DNA of 64,000 bases from Embiotoca jacksoni (GCA_022577435.1 JAKOON010000054.1:1754949-1818948), one strand, 5' to 3'. Counted from the stretch's first letter, positions 11,898-23,015 are shown. Program-made: numbers and translations. The notes: generated from the sequence alone by a model not told the origin.

Positions 11898-12888
11898 GTA
11901 AGGTCATAGTTCAAGAAGAAGCTACTTTTACAAGGAGGACTGGAGATCGGGTACCAACCAGACGACTTCCCCCTTCGATGAAGGAGGTTGGAGTTGCTTG
12001 CAGGCAGGGAATTGTAGTAAAGTGGACATTCTTCCATTGGATCAGGATTTAGGCTCGAAAGGTAAAGCGAGGACGCTCGTAAAGAAAGTTTCAAGGCGCC
12101 TGGCAGACATTGTTCAAGCATCTTGTGGAACCAGTCTCGGTGTCTTCTGTCTCTTTCGTGCCACCTGCTGCAGGACTCTTTGTGTCTGGTGTGTTTTGGG
12201 GTCTTTGTCGTGCTGTAGAATGATTATTGGACCAGTCAGGCGTCTCCCTGATGATTCTGGGTTGATGGTTTACAATCCAAACATCTTCCCAGTCCTGCAC
12301 ATGCAGATGTTACCGCTGCAAACAACAACAGGATTTGATCTAGTAAATGCTTCAGCTGCTAAATGCACCTCTTACAGTAGGACGAATGAATACCTCCAGT
12401 ATATTTGTGATCCGTGTGACTGCCGTGGCCTTGGTTGACTTTCCCTCCGAAACGTTTGAGGACACAACAAGCTGTGCATGTGTGAGTGTCGGGCTGTCGA
12501 TCTCAGCGCTGGAGGCAGCGAGTCAATCACAGCGGCAGAAATCATCCCTGCGGGCGATCTGTCTCCACTCATGACAAGGCTCCTCAGGCACTTATCTTTC
12601 CTTCCCTGACTCATTCTGTCTATCCAGCCCTCCCTCCACGTCTCCCCCATCCTCTCCTCCCTTTCTCCACCGCTCTCCGTCTCCCTCCCACGGTTTGTCT
12701 CGTGCCCCGGCACCACAATTAAGTTCTCATCATCAAAGGGGTGTAATGAGAACGAAGGCGAGATGGAGAGTCAGACGGAGTCGGGGAGCTGCGAGAGAGG
12801 GAAGATAAGAGGGATGAAGCTGTGAATGAACACACACTCCTACCTACGCACAGGATTTTCTTTCTCCTCAAATACACACTCTTGTTCG

Positions 12889-12890
<2 letters not shown>
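11898..12890. other. Non-coding, nothing recognised
   Basis: Open frames of up to 146 codons on both strands overlap one another and have no recognisable domain, start context or partner exons. I see no RNA gene or repeat. Confidence 0.4.

Positions 12891-12928
<38 letters not shown>
12891..12928. repeat. CA microsatellite
   Basis: (AC)n of about 38 bases. Confidence 0.95.
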
Positions 12929-12930
<2 letters not shown>

Positions 12931-13086
12931 GCTCTCAGTCACTTTCACTTTCCTGCAAGATGTAGACAGTAAGCGAGAAAGAGATCCGACCCCCCCGGGA
13001 GGTTTCTCTCTCCTCGTTCCTTGTTTTTATTTCTCAACCCTCCATTTCTTCCTTCCTCTTTCACAGACGCACACACACTTGTTCAC

Positions 13087-13151
13087 ACTGTCTCCCCCTC
13101 CTCCTCCTCCTCCCTCTCCCTCCCTCCTCCGCCTCCCCCTCCTCCTTTTCT
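13087..13151. repeat. Polypyrimidine tract (CCT-rich)
   Basis: Nearly pure C/T sequence of about 65 bases built from CCTCCT and CCCTCC units, opposite a pure purine strand. Such tracts can adopt triplex (H-DNA) form. Purine-rich sequence follows at about 13.3-13.5 kb on the same strand. Confidence 0.8.
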
Positions 13152-13494
13152 TTGAAGAACAAGAAGTATTGCTGTACATGTAGGGAAGCTGCTCTGCTGG
13201 TATTCTCATTGTGTTTTTTTTTCTCTTTCCCTTCACCCCCCCGGTTCAGCGAGCTGTCAGCTGTGACCGCTGTTGAAAGGATGTCAGCGATAGAGAGCGA
13301 GTGTGAGAGGGATTGAGACTGGGGGGATGAAAGAGACAGTAAAGGAGGCGGAGGAGGGATGTCGAGATGGAGGTCCCTACGGAGGGCAGAGGAGGAGTGA
13401 TGGCTTGCTTGTTTCTTTGTGCCCGAGCAAACGTAACAACAGCAGCGGTGAGGGGAGGTGATGGAGGGGAAAACAGCTGAGGGGGAGATGAGGA

Positions 13495-13640
13495 GGGCCG
13501 GAGCTGCTAATTAGCGCTTAATAACGGTGACATAATTGGCCCGAGTTGGTGGTCCTGAGGTGGGGGAGCTCACAAGTATGATTTGACTACATTATGAAAT
13601 ATGAATAATCCATAATGTACGCCTCACTACTTCCAGCTGG
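13495..13640. promoter_or_regulatory. Candidate conserved non-coding element
   Basis: Dense in homeodomain-like words: GCTAATTAGC at 13506, CATAATTGG at 13531, and ATTATG, AATAATCC and CATAATG at 13590-13620. It lies about 2.3 kb upstream of the sertad4 start exon. Conservation cannot be tested here; the call rests only on word density and position. Confidence 0.25.
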
Positions 13641-15908
13641 GTTCTCTCACATCATACGTGACAGAAATAATCCTGGATGTGGAAGTAAACTCAAATTTGT
13701 GGCTTTTTTTTTTGGTCACAAATTTCAGATGTCTTATTCCCTGTGTGTCACACTCATTCTTACTGTTACATCACAGTGTTGACCCGAGGCAACTTGAGAC
13801 ACGTGTCTCCTGCACAGTTCTCGTACCCATTTGGTATTTTTGTGCAGCGTTTGTTTCACAACGACGTAAAATATCATCCCTCACTAGCTTCCCACCAACT
13901 GCTGCTAACTATTCAAACCTTTTTTCATTACTGAGCTTTATGGTGATTTTTTTTACAAAACAAAAATGAGATCCGAACTAAATAGAAAAAGTAACCTCTA
14001 GATTCATAATCAGTGATGATTATACAGACGACAAAGCAGCTTACTGTTGCAACAACGCATCTTCAGCGGTCTGAACTCAGCTCACGTTCCCTCGTAGCAG
14101 ATGAACAATCCACGAGAGGAAGAGCTGATCTCGGAGGCTCAAACCACGACGTCACGGACAACTCTGGCCTGTTATCTCGCTGCTCATTTTGCTGACACCT
14201 CCTGCTTAAAACCCAAAACGTCTGAAGGATCGTGAGGCCCAGCTTTCACCGTCTGAGTGATTTGAGGCCGTTCTTATCCAATGAAACGTGCGTCTTCTTA
14301 ACTTAATCGACCCAAAATGGTTTTGCTCACAAGCTGTTTGACCTTCAGCGCGGGGAACTGAGGATCATCTCTGTGGATATCAAGCATTTTTTCAGACGTC
14401 AGTATGCTTCAAACAAATTGGTTGTCTGTTTATATTTGTTTATGTTGTTCACATGACTCGGCACGTCTTCGCCCTCGCTATGACGACAGAAAGACAACCG
14501 GTATAAACCCCGAGCAACTCTGGAGAAGGAATGAGATCCTGCATCCGGTTCCATGTGTCGGTGTCGAGGTGGCAGCTCATCGGGTTTCCTGTTCATGAGA
14601 TGAAAACATTGAGAGACTGATGCAACAACTGCAGTGAAGCGGGAGTGTTGCATCAGTGAAGTTGACTTTTGATCTGAAACTCGGTCCGCTGTGTTCCTGC
14701 TGTTGTGTGTACTCCAGTCCTCCCCGGGGATGAGTAGATTGGGTTGGTGAGAGCGCCGCCGTCTGAGTGGGATGTTTCCGAGGCTGGAGGTGTGTCTGAT
14801 TAGTCCGTTAAAGGCAAACACTAGAAACGGCGGCACGGAGAAATAAAACTGTTCAGCCGAGCACAGCCGAGAGATTATTGAAGCGGACATTTTAATCAGC
14901 TACCCAACAGGGGTGAAGCCTGAGATGGTGTCGCCTCAGCTCGGTCTGTCAGGATGGTTGTGGGTGTTGATATCTGCTCATGCGGGCAGGTGGAGGAGGG
15001 GAAGGTGGTCCGGCTGCTGATGCCTCACACAGCTGGCTTTCTACTCTGCATAAAGAAATAACGGCCGCTCTTCACTGTGATCAAAAGGACGATGCGGTTT
15101 CTCTCGGCGGATTCTCAGAATCGCTTCCTCCTCGGCGTCGTCACAGTACGGCTGTTTTCAGATTAAAGAATAATCGTTGATGCGTCGGACTCGTGCTTCT
15201 TCTTTTCTGTATCACTTTCATTTCAAATGTTTTATTTGGAAATGAACAAAACTTCAAATCAAACAGGCCCGTTGGAAACCTTTTGTCGAGTGCACTTGAC
15301 CCGCTGCCGCTCTGCACAGCAGCGTCGTTGCTTCCTAGATTATCACACCGCTGACACCGGCTTCTCGGTGCCAATTTTGAACGCGTGGGATCCGTTTCGC
15401 CGAACAAAATGGTGTCAAACATCTCGCTAACTCTCCCACCAACTAACCAACAGGGGACTGGTGGTGCGAGTGGGTGTCATTTCTCCATCTGTGTCCCTCG
15501 CAGTTAACAGATCTGCCAACCATCTGCCAATTCTTTTAGTGCTCACCATTATTGTCGTTCAGATTCGTCATGCAGCTTGAACAGAAGCTGGTTTCTCCTC
15601 CACGCACAATCAGTGTATCTGCCAGCATCAGATAAACAGCCTGTTAACATTCACCGCATCATTAGCAAAGCATATGCAGAATGCTTTATGTGATTTATGG
15701 AAATAACGTGGTCAGTGTTATCGTGAATAGTTTCCAAACTGGTTCTGAATCAACCGCTGATCGTTGACAGAACGTTGATGGACGCCTCCAATAAACTAAA
15801 GTAACCTCAGTTTATCGTTCCGTTTCCTCATTTTTAATGATGTCGTATCTCGTCGACAGCTGACTGCTTGATTGCGCTGACTCTTTTTTCCACTCTTGTT
15901 TTTTCCAG
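13641..15908. other. Non-coding, end of inferred sertad4 intron 1
   Basis: No supported gene. The 163-codon minus-strand frame (14890 to 14399) has no recognisable domain. The intron ends in a good polypyrimidine tract (CTCTTGTTTTTTCCAG). Confidence 0.45.
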
Positions 15909-15929
15909 ACGTGCATCAGAGAGAGAGAG

Positions 15930-16083
15930 ATGACCCTGGTTTTGTCCATGAATCCTTTCCTGGACCCAGAGGGAGACCCTCCGCTCTCCGCCTACCAGCC
16001 CATCTGGGAGTCGGAGCGCTGCACCAAGACGTGCCTTCCCAACGCGGCGCCGCCGTGCAGCTCTGAAGAACCGTTCACACAAG
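15930..16083 (+). CDS. sertad4: sertad4 coding exon 1
   Basis: The exon begins at 15909 after TTTTCCAG, with a 21-base leader GAGAGAG run before the ATG. It encodes residues 1-51 plus the first base of codon 52 and ends at CACAAG followed by GTGCCT. The mammalian-like start peptide MTLVLSMN and a further conserved-style YQPIWES segment support it. Intron phase is 1. Confidence 0.9.
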
Positions 16084-18069
16084 GTGCCTTCATTCAGTCG
16101 GTCATTACAACTTGTTTGTTCACGTAATGTTCATCAAAATGCCCGTCTGTCCGAACCGCTGAATAAGCAACTTGCTCTCCGTGAGACAAAATGTAGTTAA
16201 ACGTGCAGGACTGCTCGATGCAGAGCTGCTTAGCACTAACCAGCTGACTGCAGGAGCTTCTTGCTTCAATGACCTTGACAGTGTAATTCAGAGGTTCCTC
16301 ATAACACAGACTAACACCTTGCTGTTGAATCTCCATTTAAATTGAGTTGCAAAAGAAAATGCAGTGCAACTGAATGCAGATTAGTCAGAAGTTTGCTGTC
16401 TGCTTTTATTGATGTATTACACACCTGTTTACACTGACCTCAGGTCTGTTATATTTATATTGAAATATTCCAGTAGTATGAGCATTGAACTGTTTTTGGT
16501 AGTTATATAGATGCTCAAGAACGTCGTCTTTAAATGCTGCACGTCAGCTGTCCAGGTCATATTATATCACATGCGGTGTTGGTTCTTTGTTTTTACGCCG
16601 ACCTTGAAATAAGAAACACTTTAATGCTATTAAGTCTCTTTAATCAGTTTTATTTATATACTCTTGTCTAATCTGTCTAATACACAGGAGTAATGGAAAC
16701 AGTATATAATCCAACTAAATCAATCCAGTTGATTTATGGTTCTGTTGTCTCTCTCTGTCTCTGCAGAACCGCCCTGCAGACGAGTTCCTGATCATGTTTC
16801 AGTCTCGAGGATCGCGTACTTCAAAAGGAAGTTTGTTGATGATGATGATGAGCCTCCCTTCAGCTTCAGGACGTACTGCCAGACTGTAAGTCGCGATGCA
16901 CCGACAGGCATGAATCTTTTTTCTGTTGGACATTTTTATTGTGAACTCAGAGGACATCAGTTAAGTAGGTGGTCCTTCAACGTGGCCCAGGCCTCCGCTA
17001 AAGAATGGGACCACGTGTCTCGGACCACCTCCGAGCTGTCGTCTGAGGAGATGGGATGTCGTCACTCTGAGTAGTCTCCATGGTAACTCCAGGTCTGACC
17101 AGAGCCTGAGTTCTATCTCCGTATGTGTTTGACTCACCGAGGCGACATCCAGGTAGATCTTAACGTGACTCTGTCCCTCAGGTCGCCCCGGTCCTGGAGG
17201 AGCGTGCCCACGTGCTGCGCCTCTCTCTGGAGAAGATGCGATTCATCGACGACCCCGAAGCGTTCCTCCGACGCTCCGTCCTCGTCAATAATCTCCTCCG
17301 GCGTCTGCGGGCCGAGATCCTGCTCCAGAGCACCGACTGGTGCTTCCCGCCCAACCCGCCGTTCACCGCCGGGCCCTGCGTGCTGCCGCCCGGCCCGAGC
17401 CCCGCCCACCAGGCACTCCACCGAGCGGTACCCACCCGGATCTGCTTGGCCCCCCAAGCCGGTCCGCCCTTTCGCAAGCGTTTCCGAATGGTCCGTGGAG
17501 GGCAGGGGGATCTTCGTCCGGACTGCGCCCAGACATGCTGCTGCATCTACGCGGCGGCGGCGGCCGCAGGACATTACCTCCACCTCCCGTTCTCCATGTA
17601 CGACGCTACGCTCGCCGCCTGCCCGTCCACGCCTCACTCCTCCTCCTCCTCCTTCTTTCAGCTCGCCAGTCATAGCAAGTTAGGGCTGACCATGGCGGTG
17701 GATGATCACGACGATGAGGACGAAGACGGTGAGGAGGAGGAGGAGGAAAACGAAGACGAAGAAGAAGAGAGGGAGGAAGAGGAGGAAGAGGAAGATGATG
17801 AGCGAAGACAAGCGGGCCCTTCTGTTGACGTTAAGGACAAATCGAGCCAGAAAAGTAGGACTAGGACCTTACTGGGTCACGAACACGCAAGGACAGAGGA
17901 CAGCTGCATGACAGATAGGGTAGGAGTGGAGGAGGGAGAGCCGGAGGAGGAGGAGGAAGAGGAGGAGGAAGAGGAGCAGCTTGTGAGACCTTGTCAGTGG
18001 GACTCTTCTGCCACAGATAGAGAGCTCCACAAATTTAGCTTGTGGCACCGCAGGGCTCATAAACAATAA
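15930..18069 (+). CDS. sertad4: SERTA domain-containing protein 4 (three coding exons)
   Basis: Coding parts are 15930-16083, 16767-16885 and 17182-18069, giving 386 residues; the human protein as I recall it is about 356. SERTAD proteins are small nuclear or cytoplasmic transcription-linked factors, and the precise role of SERTAD4 is poorly defined. The start is fixed by MTLVLSMN, the beginning I recall for the mammalian protein. Residues 65-80 carry ISxYFKRK-type SRIAYFKRKFVDDDD. The SERTA domain lies at about 95-138, with RAHVLRLSLEKMRFIDDPE and LRRSVLVNNLLRRL. A later FRKRFRM motif and a GGxYLxLPxS-like GHYLHLPFSMYD also match the family. Two acidic low-complexity stretches (about 264-300 and 341-360) and the C-terminal end differ from the human protein. 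No canonical AATAAA occurs within several kb of the stop; one lies at 22249. Confidence 0.92.
16767..16885 (+). CDS. sertad4: sertad4 coding exon 2
   Basis: Acceptor CTCTGCAG at 16766 and donor GTAAGT-like GTAAGT/C at 16886. It encodes the end of codon 52 and residues 53-91, including the basic YFKRKF motif followed by four Asp codons (GATGATGATGAT). The downstream intron is in phase 0 and only 296 bases long. Confidence 0.9.
17182..18069 (+). CDS. sertad4: sertad4 terminal coding exon with SERTA domain
   Basis: Acceptor CCCTCAG at 17181. It encodes residues 92-386 and ends in TAA. It carries the SERTA domain, a Pro-rich linker, a Cys cluster (CAQTCCCIY), a poly-Ala run, a poly-Ser run and two Glu/Asp tracts encoded by GAGGAGGAAG repeats (17698-17810 and 17929-17985). 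The acidic tracts are microsatellite-like at DNA level and are likely length-variable. Confidence 0.92.
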   Translation, partial: VAPVLEERAHVLRLSLEKMRFIDDPEAFLRRSVLVNNLLRRLRAEILLQSTDWCFPPNPPFTAGPCVLPPGPSPAHQALHRAVPTRICLAPQAGPPFRKRFRMVRGGQGDLRPDCAQTCCCIYAAAAAAGHYLHLPFSMYDATLAACPSTPHSSSSSFFQLASHSKLGLTMAVDDHDDEDEDGEEEEEENEDEEEEREEEEEEEDDERRQAGPSVDVKDKSSQKSRTRTLLGHEHARTEDSCMTDRVGVEEGEPEEEEEEEEEEEQLVRPCQWDSSATDRELHKFSLWHRRAHKQ

Positions 18070-18538
18070 CGGTGCTTTCAGAGAAGTTAGTGACATCGTC
18101 AGTCTGTTAGGATGAAACGTAACGATGACGACAACTGTCTTCATCAGTTGAAGATTATTTCTCCTCATAGCAAATTAAGATGTAAGCTACCTACACTATA
18201 GTAATGCCAAGTCAGCTTTATTTGAATGGTATAATGTACTCCAGAGCGGCACACGGACACAAATGTTTGCATTACAGTCAGATAAAAAAAACAAAAATAC
18301 AAAAAAACAGTCACTTCTTGGCCACTGGACACAATCTCTTCAACCATGATAAAGACCGAGATCACATGTGGTGGGATCTTAGATCCCGACGGTGACGCTG
18401 GCTATTGCACTGTCTCAAAGACCATTTTCAAGCCCCACAGCACAAAACTAAAGGTCTCAAATGGGGCTTCTTATTGGTGCAACGGTCTCCATTCAGGACC
18501 CTAAACTAGCCTATGAAAAAAATGGGTTGTGGATTGGG
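18070..18538 (+). other. Probable beginning of sertad4 3' UTR
   Basis: Directly follows the stop codon, AT-rich with A-runs at 18276-18306. No polyadenylation signal is found within it, so the transcript end cannot be placed. Confidence 0.4.
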
Positions 18539-18612
18539 GTGTGTGTGTGTGTGTGTGTCTCTGTGTGTGTGTGTGTGTGTGTCTCTGTGTGTCTGTGTGT
18601 GTGTGTGTGTGC
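18539..18612. repeat. GT microsatellite with CT interruptions
   Basis: (GT)n broken by three TCTCTGT or GTCTGTG interruptions, about 74 bases. Confidence 0.95.
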
Positions 18613-19542
18613 AAGATGTAGCATTTTAAAACTTGATTTTAAGCTGTTGTTTTTCCGAATCAACGGGGGAGACACATGATTATGTGGGCTAGTTGATTTT
18701 GACGCTGTCTCAGGCAATGGCAAGCGACTGTGCTGCGGCGGCGGCACGATGTGTACACTTCAAATTACTTTCAGACAACACAATCATGAACATTGTTAAA
18801 TCACAATTTAAAGTGCCTTCGTGTTTTTATAGATACGTGTATGTTGTGTGTTAATGTGATGGATCTTGTTGCTAAGTAGCTCTCTTGCATTCCAAGTGAC
18901 TGCGTTTGACTAAAACAGGACAAAGGCATGTTGTTAAATGCAGGGAAACTTTCAAATGTTGTTTAAAGGTTAAAATTTTAAAGCAAACTAAATTTCCACA
19001 CCCAAAAAGTGTCGTTTTTACTTCAAAATGCATGTTTTCTAGCACTTCCTGTCTTGACAAAGCACAAACTTACAGCCAACTTTTAAGGACGGACGTTAAA
19101 GCCTCGAAAATCAAAATGTGTTCAAAAGCTCATTCGTGTTTGTTAGATTCAAGCAGAAAAAGGTTTGTTCTGGTTTGGTTGTTCTGTCCATTGATGGAGG
19201 TTCACTGAAAATGACATGAATCTGACAACAAAAAACTGGATCTCACGTACGTTTACAACATTTAAAGATGACGTTTTCAGCGTGACAATAAGACGATGGA
19301 AAAACACCAATGTTGATTTTGCCGTTGAACTTGGGGTCAGTTGTGGGTGGTGTTACCGGAACGCGCCTCTCCTGTTCCCGATCTTTATGTTGAGCCAAGT
19401 TAATGATCATCACATCGACATTTTTCATTTAAACTCTCAAAAGCAACAAAAACCAAACCGTGGCTATTGTTTGAACATCTTGAACTCTTCCTTCAACTTT
19501 CACAGTGCGCCCTTCCTCTGTAGATTCACACCTATTTCTGAG
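18613..19542. other. Non-coding, nothing recognised
   Basis: No exon or RNA gene supported. The right part adjoins the mariner-like element. A 252-codon plus-strand frame at 19216-19974 runs through that element antisense and is not a gene. Confidence 0.4.
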
Positions 19543-20164
19543 TTGCTGTCAAAAAGTTCAGAGACAAAAAAACCCACCCCAACATTGTCCCTGTGCAGCG
19601 ACACTCGTCTCCCAGCGCTCCCGCCACACTTGAATCTCTTCCACGGTGTCAAAACGGCGACCCTTCAGCTTGAACTCCATTTTTGGGAACAGAGAGAAGC
19701 GGCGGGGAGCCAAGTCTGGGGAGCGACGATTCTGTTGCTGCAGATGAGAAACCTGCCAGTTTTCAGAGTCCATCGTCCTGCTGGAGGACCCCGTTGCCAT
19801 CATGTCGTTTCGGCTAAATGTTCTCCCTCAGACGTCTCCGGTCGTCCCGGTCCAACTCGGTGTGGACAGTCGGACCCTGAGGGAACGCTGATTCCTGACC
19901 TGACGCAGCTTCTTCAGTTTTGGACACGAACGTTGAATTCCTCCCAAAAACACATCGTCTGCCTCATTTTCTGAGTTTGACACAAAAGTCTGATGTTTCT
20001 CTGCTCAAGTTGCAGTTCGACGGTGAAACTGCAAATGCAAAAGTACCTTTGGTCACAAAAACGTGTAACAGGTGCTGATTTTGATCAAGTGATGTAATTT
20101 GGGATATGAAAGGTTTTTTTTTCGTACACGATGCAACAGGAACGGTCTCTGAACTTTCTGATCA
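19543..20164 (-). mobile_element. Mariner-type transposon, internally deleted and inactive
   Basis: The left end (19547-19566) and right end (20144-20164) are inverted copies sharing the word AAAGTTCAGAGAC, giving an element of about 620 bases. A complete mariner is about 1.3 kb, so roughly half is missing. On the minus strand the right part encodes an N-terminal-like piece (EQRNIRLLCQTQK, about 20005-19960). The left part (19803-19570) encodes the C-terminal transposase signature SPDLAPRRFSLFPK followed by FKLKGRRFDTVEEIQ. The catalytic middle region is not found and frames are broken, so it cannot be autonomous. Which mariner subfamily it belongs to is not determined. Confidence 0.7.
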
Positions 20165-20240
20165 CACTTTGTATGGTGCCCAAAGTTTTCTTACAATTTT
20201 AGCAGCTACAATCGAGCAGTGAAGTCACATTCGTTGCTGC

Positions 20241-20277
20241 AGAGCATCGTCATCATCATCATCATCATCATCATCAT
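20241..20277. repeat. CAT trinucleotide microsatellite
   Basis: About eleven CAT units after the variant CATCGT start. Confidence 0.95.
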
Positions 20278-20512
20278 AAAATGGACTGGAAACACTCAAA
20301 GACAGACACGGTACCAAACCAGTTCTTACCTTTATGAGCCTTTCCGACGGCATGATCAGTAGTTTCTTCTTTGTTGCTGTGTCTCGTTTGGGACTTCTGA
20401 AGATCAGATGATTACAAACCCAAACCAAAGCTGTTAAAAAAAAAAGGAAAGATTATATCCAAATGTTGTGTTTTCTTTCTTGTGACGTACCTTAAGGCCC
20501 AAGTTGTTGTTT

Positions 20513-21008
20513 GGATGGATGGATGATGGATGGATGGATGATTGATGGGTGGATGATGGATGATGGAGCGATGGATGGATGGATGATTGATGGGTGGATG
20601 GAGGGAAGGAGGGAGGGAGGGATTGATGGATGGATTGATGATTGATGGATGGATGGATGGATGGATGGATGGATGGATGATGGATGGATGATTGATTGAT
20701 GGATGATGGATGATGGAGTGATGGATGGATGGATGATTGATGGATGGATGATGGAGTGATGGATGGATTGATGATTGATTGATTGATGGATGGATGATTG
20801 ATGGATGATTGATTGATGGATGATGGAGTGATGGATGGATTGATGATTGATGGATGGATGGATGGATGGATGGATGATTGATGGATGGATGATGGAGTGA
20901 TGGATGGATGGATGATTGATGGATGGATGATGGATGATGGAGTGATGGATGGATTGATGATTGATTGATTGATGGATGGATGATTGATGGATGGATGGAT
21001 GATTGATG
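20513..21008. repeat. GGAT/GATT tetranucleotide minisatellite
   Basis: About 496 bases of GGAT with GATT, GATGATGG and TGGAGTGATGG variants. The phrase GATGATGGAGTGATGGATGG recurs several times, so a longer second-order unit is present. The three minus-strand frames rich in His-Pro-Ser-Ile are artefacts of the repeat. Confidence 0.95.
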
Positions 21009-21654
21009 GTCGTGTGTTTGTGGAAGCGTTCCATGTCCTTCCCATTTTCTGGTGTAAAAAAACCACCCGAATGACATCAGTGACTTCTGGAAGAGAAGTT
21101 GAGCCTCTTTCATTTAATGTCTGGAAGCCCTGAATGAAGGAAACCAGTCGTTACCTGTGGTACTTTTTAAATGAAAGGATCTGACAAAGCAATATTTGTT
21201 TCTGAGACGAGAACATGTAACTGCATTGTCTGTTATTAAAAACAACAAAAAGAGCGTCTGCTCAGATAATTTTATGTGATGTTCTGTGCCAAGTGTAAAG
21301 ATCAGTAAAAGAAATGTTTAAAAACCCAACATCGCTTCCTCTTTGATTCATTTCCATCCCGACGGTGTTGATCCGTGCAGCCTTCAGATGCAACACGATG
21401 AGTCTGCTTATTGAATTGGTTCCCGTCCTGTCGGCTGCTCGGCGGAGTGCAGAACCGCAGCGAGCTGCACTTCCAAATGTCTCTCAGGTGTCACTTTGCC
21501 GTTCAAGTCATGTTAATCTTTCTGACATTACACTCCGTGCAGTCACCTCCACGCTCCTCCCGGCGCCGCCTGCCGTATCTATTGTCCCTGGAAATTCACT
21601 CCGTGCAACATAAAACACACCCGTCCGCCTGCATCCATTACACCCACAGATAAG
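21009..21654. other. Non-coding, nothing recognised
   Basis: No supported feature. An ATTAAA near 21235 could be a weak polyadenylation signal but has no context. Confidence 0.4.
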
Positions 21655-21905
21655 ACGGGCACTATTTCAAAATATGCAATTCCACATTCATGATTACTTG
21701 TTGTTGTGACTGCTAAAAATGCTCCTGGCATAAAGCAGCCTGTTTGCATGCAGCTGTCATCCGCCGGCGTCGTTGGCTTTAAGTTAAAGGTTCCTTTGAT
21801 CTGTGCTGCTCCATAGTGGCCTCTAATTAATGGATTATTTCTAACACTGCAGGTTTTGTATGACATGGCTATGGATTGCTTGAAAGCAGCTATGTCATTG
21901 TAGTG
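21655..21905. promoter_or_regulatory. Candidate conserved non-coding element downstream of sertad4
   Basis: Contains ATATGCAAT (octamer-like, 21672), a TCF/LEF-type CCTTTGATC (21792-21800), CTAATTAATGGATTA (homeodomain pair, 21822-21836) and CAGCTGTC. The composition is even and free of simple repeats, unlike both flanks. It lies 3.6-3.8 kb past the stop codon. Enhancer function is inference only. Confidence 0.3.
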
Positions 21906-21906
21906 C

Positions 21907-21936
21907 TGTGTGTGTGTGTGGAGGGGGGGGGGGGCA

Positions 21937-22015
<79 letters not shown>

Positions 22016-22020
22016 GGGGG
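21907..22020. repeat. GT microsatellite with G-runs
   Basis: Three (GT)n blocks separated by G12 (21923-21934) and short G-runs, ending in a G6 run. The G-runs could form G-quadruplex structures. Confidence 0.95.
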
Positions 22021-22442
22021 ACGTAACCGTGTGAAGCTGGGAGGTTGAATCACGGGTCTGAACATCTTGACAGCTCTGTTGCGAGGTGAAGATGGAAGAT
22101 CATCTTCACGACACTTCTGCCGCAGGGGTGTGTGGACCCCCCTCCTCCACCTCTACCCCCCACCTCCACCTCCACCTCAGATCCATCAGTATCACTGGCT
22201 CTCACTTCACAACACTATTAATACAAGACAACTCCTATATGTACATGTAATAAAAACACTGAGATGCACGGAAAAACATAGTTTTAGATATTTAAACTAT
22301 TTCTATCGATCAGGCTACGTTCAGCTCACCGTTTTAACAATTCCAATTTGTAAACACATACTTTACAATTATGTACAATTAATAGTTAAAACATCTCAAC
22401 AACATGAAGAACTTTAGGCAAAATGTCCAGAAGACATTGTTG

Positions 22443-22443
<1 letters not shown>
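22021..22443. other. Non-coding; single AATAAA at 22249
   Basis: AT-rich with a C-rich patch near 22138-22178. The AATAAA at 22249-22254 is the first canonical polyadenylation signal downstream of the sertad4 stop codon (4.2 kb away). Whether it is used is unknown. Confidence 0.35.

Positions 22444-22489
<46 letters not shown>
22444..22489. repeat. GT microsatellite, left arm of inverted pair
   Basis: Pure (GT)23, 46 bases. Confidence 0.95.
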
Positions 22490-22490
<1 letters not shown>

Positions 22491-22598
22491 CTACTGTATG
22501 TCTACATGCATAACACAATTCTATCTCTTTGTTTGCCCCCCCTCCCCCCTCCCTCTGCCCCCTCCCCCCCACGCCTACGGCAAAGATGGGGACATGCC

Positions 22599-22603
<5 letters not shown>

Positions 22604-22649
<46 letters not shown>
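22604..22649. repeat. AC microsatellite, right arm of inverted pair
   Basis: Pure (AC)23, 46 bases, an exact reverse complement of the (GT)23 run 114 bases to its left. Confidence 0.95.
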
Positions 22650-22650
<1 letters not shown>

Positions 22651-23015
22651 GCCGGGCGAGTGCTGAGGAGAGGGGAGCCGTCATTTGTCAACAAGGAACT
22701 TTGGCAGCTCACAGTTGCCATGGGAACTGTCTGTTGCCGAGGACTGGTTTTGCATCACAAGGTCCTCAAATTGGCTCCAAAGCCTCGGAGGTCCCACCCC
22801 TCCTCCACCCGGCTCACCTCCGTCTCTCTCGGCTTCAAACATATTGTCAGGTTTTTCTTTTCCTTTCTTCCCCCTCTCTTCTCATTTTGTTTTCCCTCCC
22901 CGCTCCGCTGTCTGTCGCTTCAGAGGCAGAATTCCTCCGTTTCATTCCCCAGTCAAGTTCTGTCATTAGCGGGAGATTTGTAGCTCCTGTTTGATTTACA
23001 AAGAGAGACGGATGT
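22650..23015. other. Non-coding, pyrimidine-rich
   Basis: Enriched in C/T runs such as TTTTCCTTTCTTCCCCCTC near 22857. Overlapping frames here show no recognisable protein. Confidence 0.4.

Noticed and set aside
11693..12438. Overlapping frames of 142 and 146 codons on opposite strands
   Set aside because: They overlap one another, lack known domains and lack codon or splice support; only the small 11803-11897 segment was kept as a weak candidate.
14399..14890. Minus-strand frame of 163 codons
   Set aside because: No recognisable domain and located within the inferred sertad4 intron; probably chance.
19216..19974. Plus-strand frame of 252 codons
   Set aside because: It runs antisense through the mariner-like element and has no homology that I recognise.
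20412..21113. Three overlapping minus-strand frames rich in His-Pro-Ser-Ile
   Set aside because: Artefact of the GGAT minisatellite; all three frames are open, as expected for a repeat lacking stop words.
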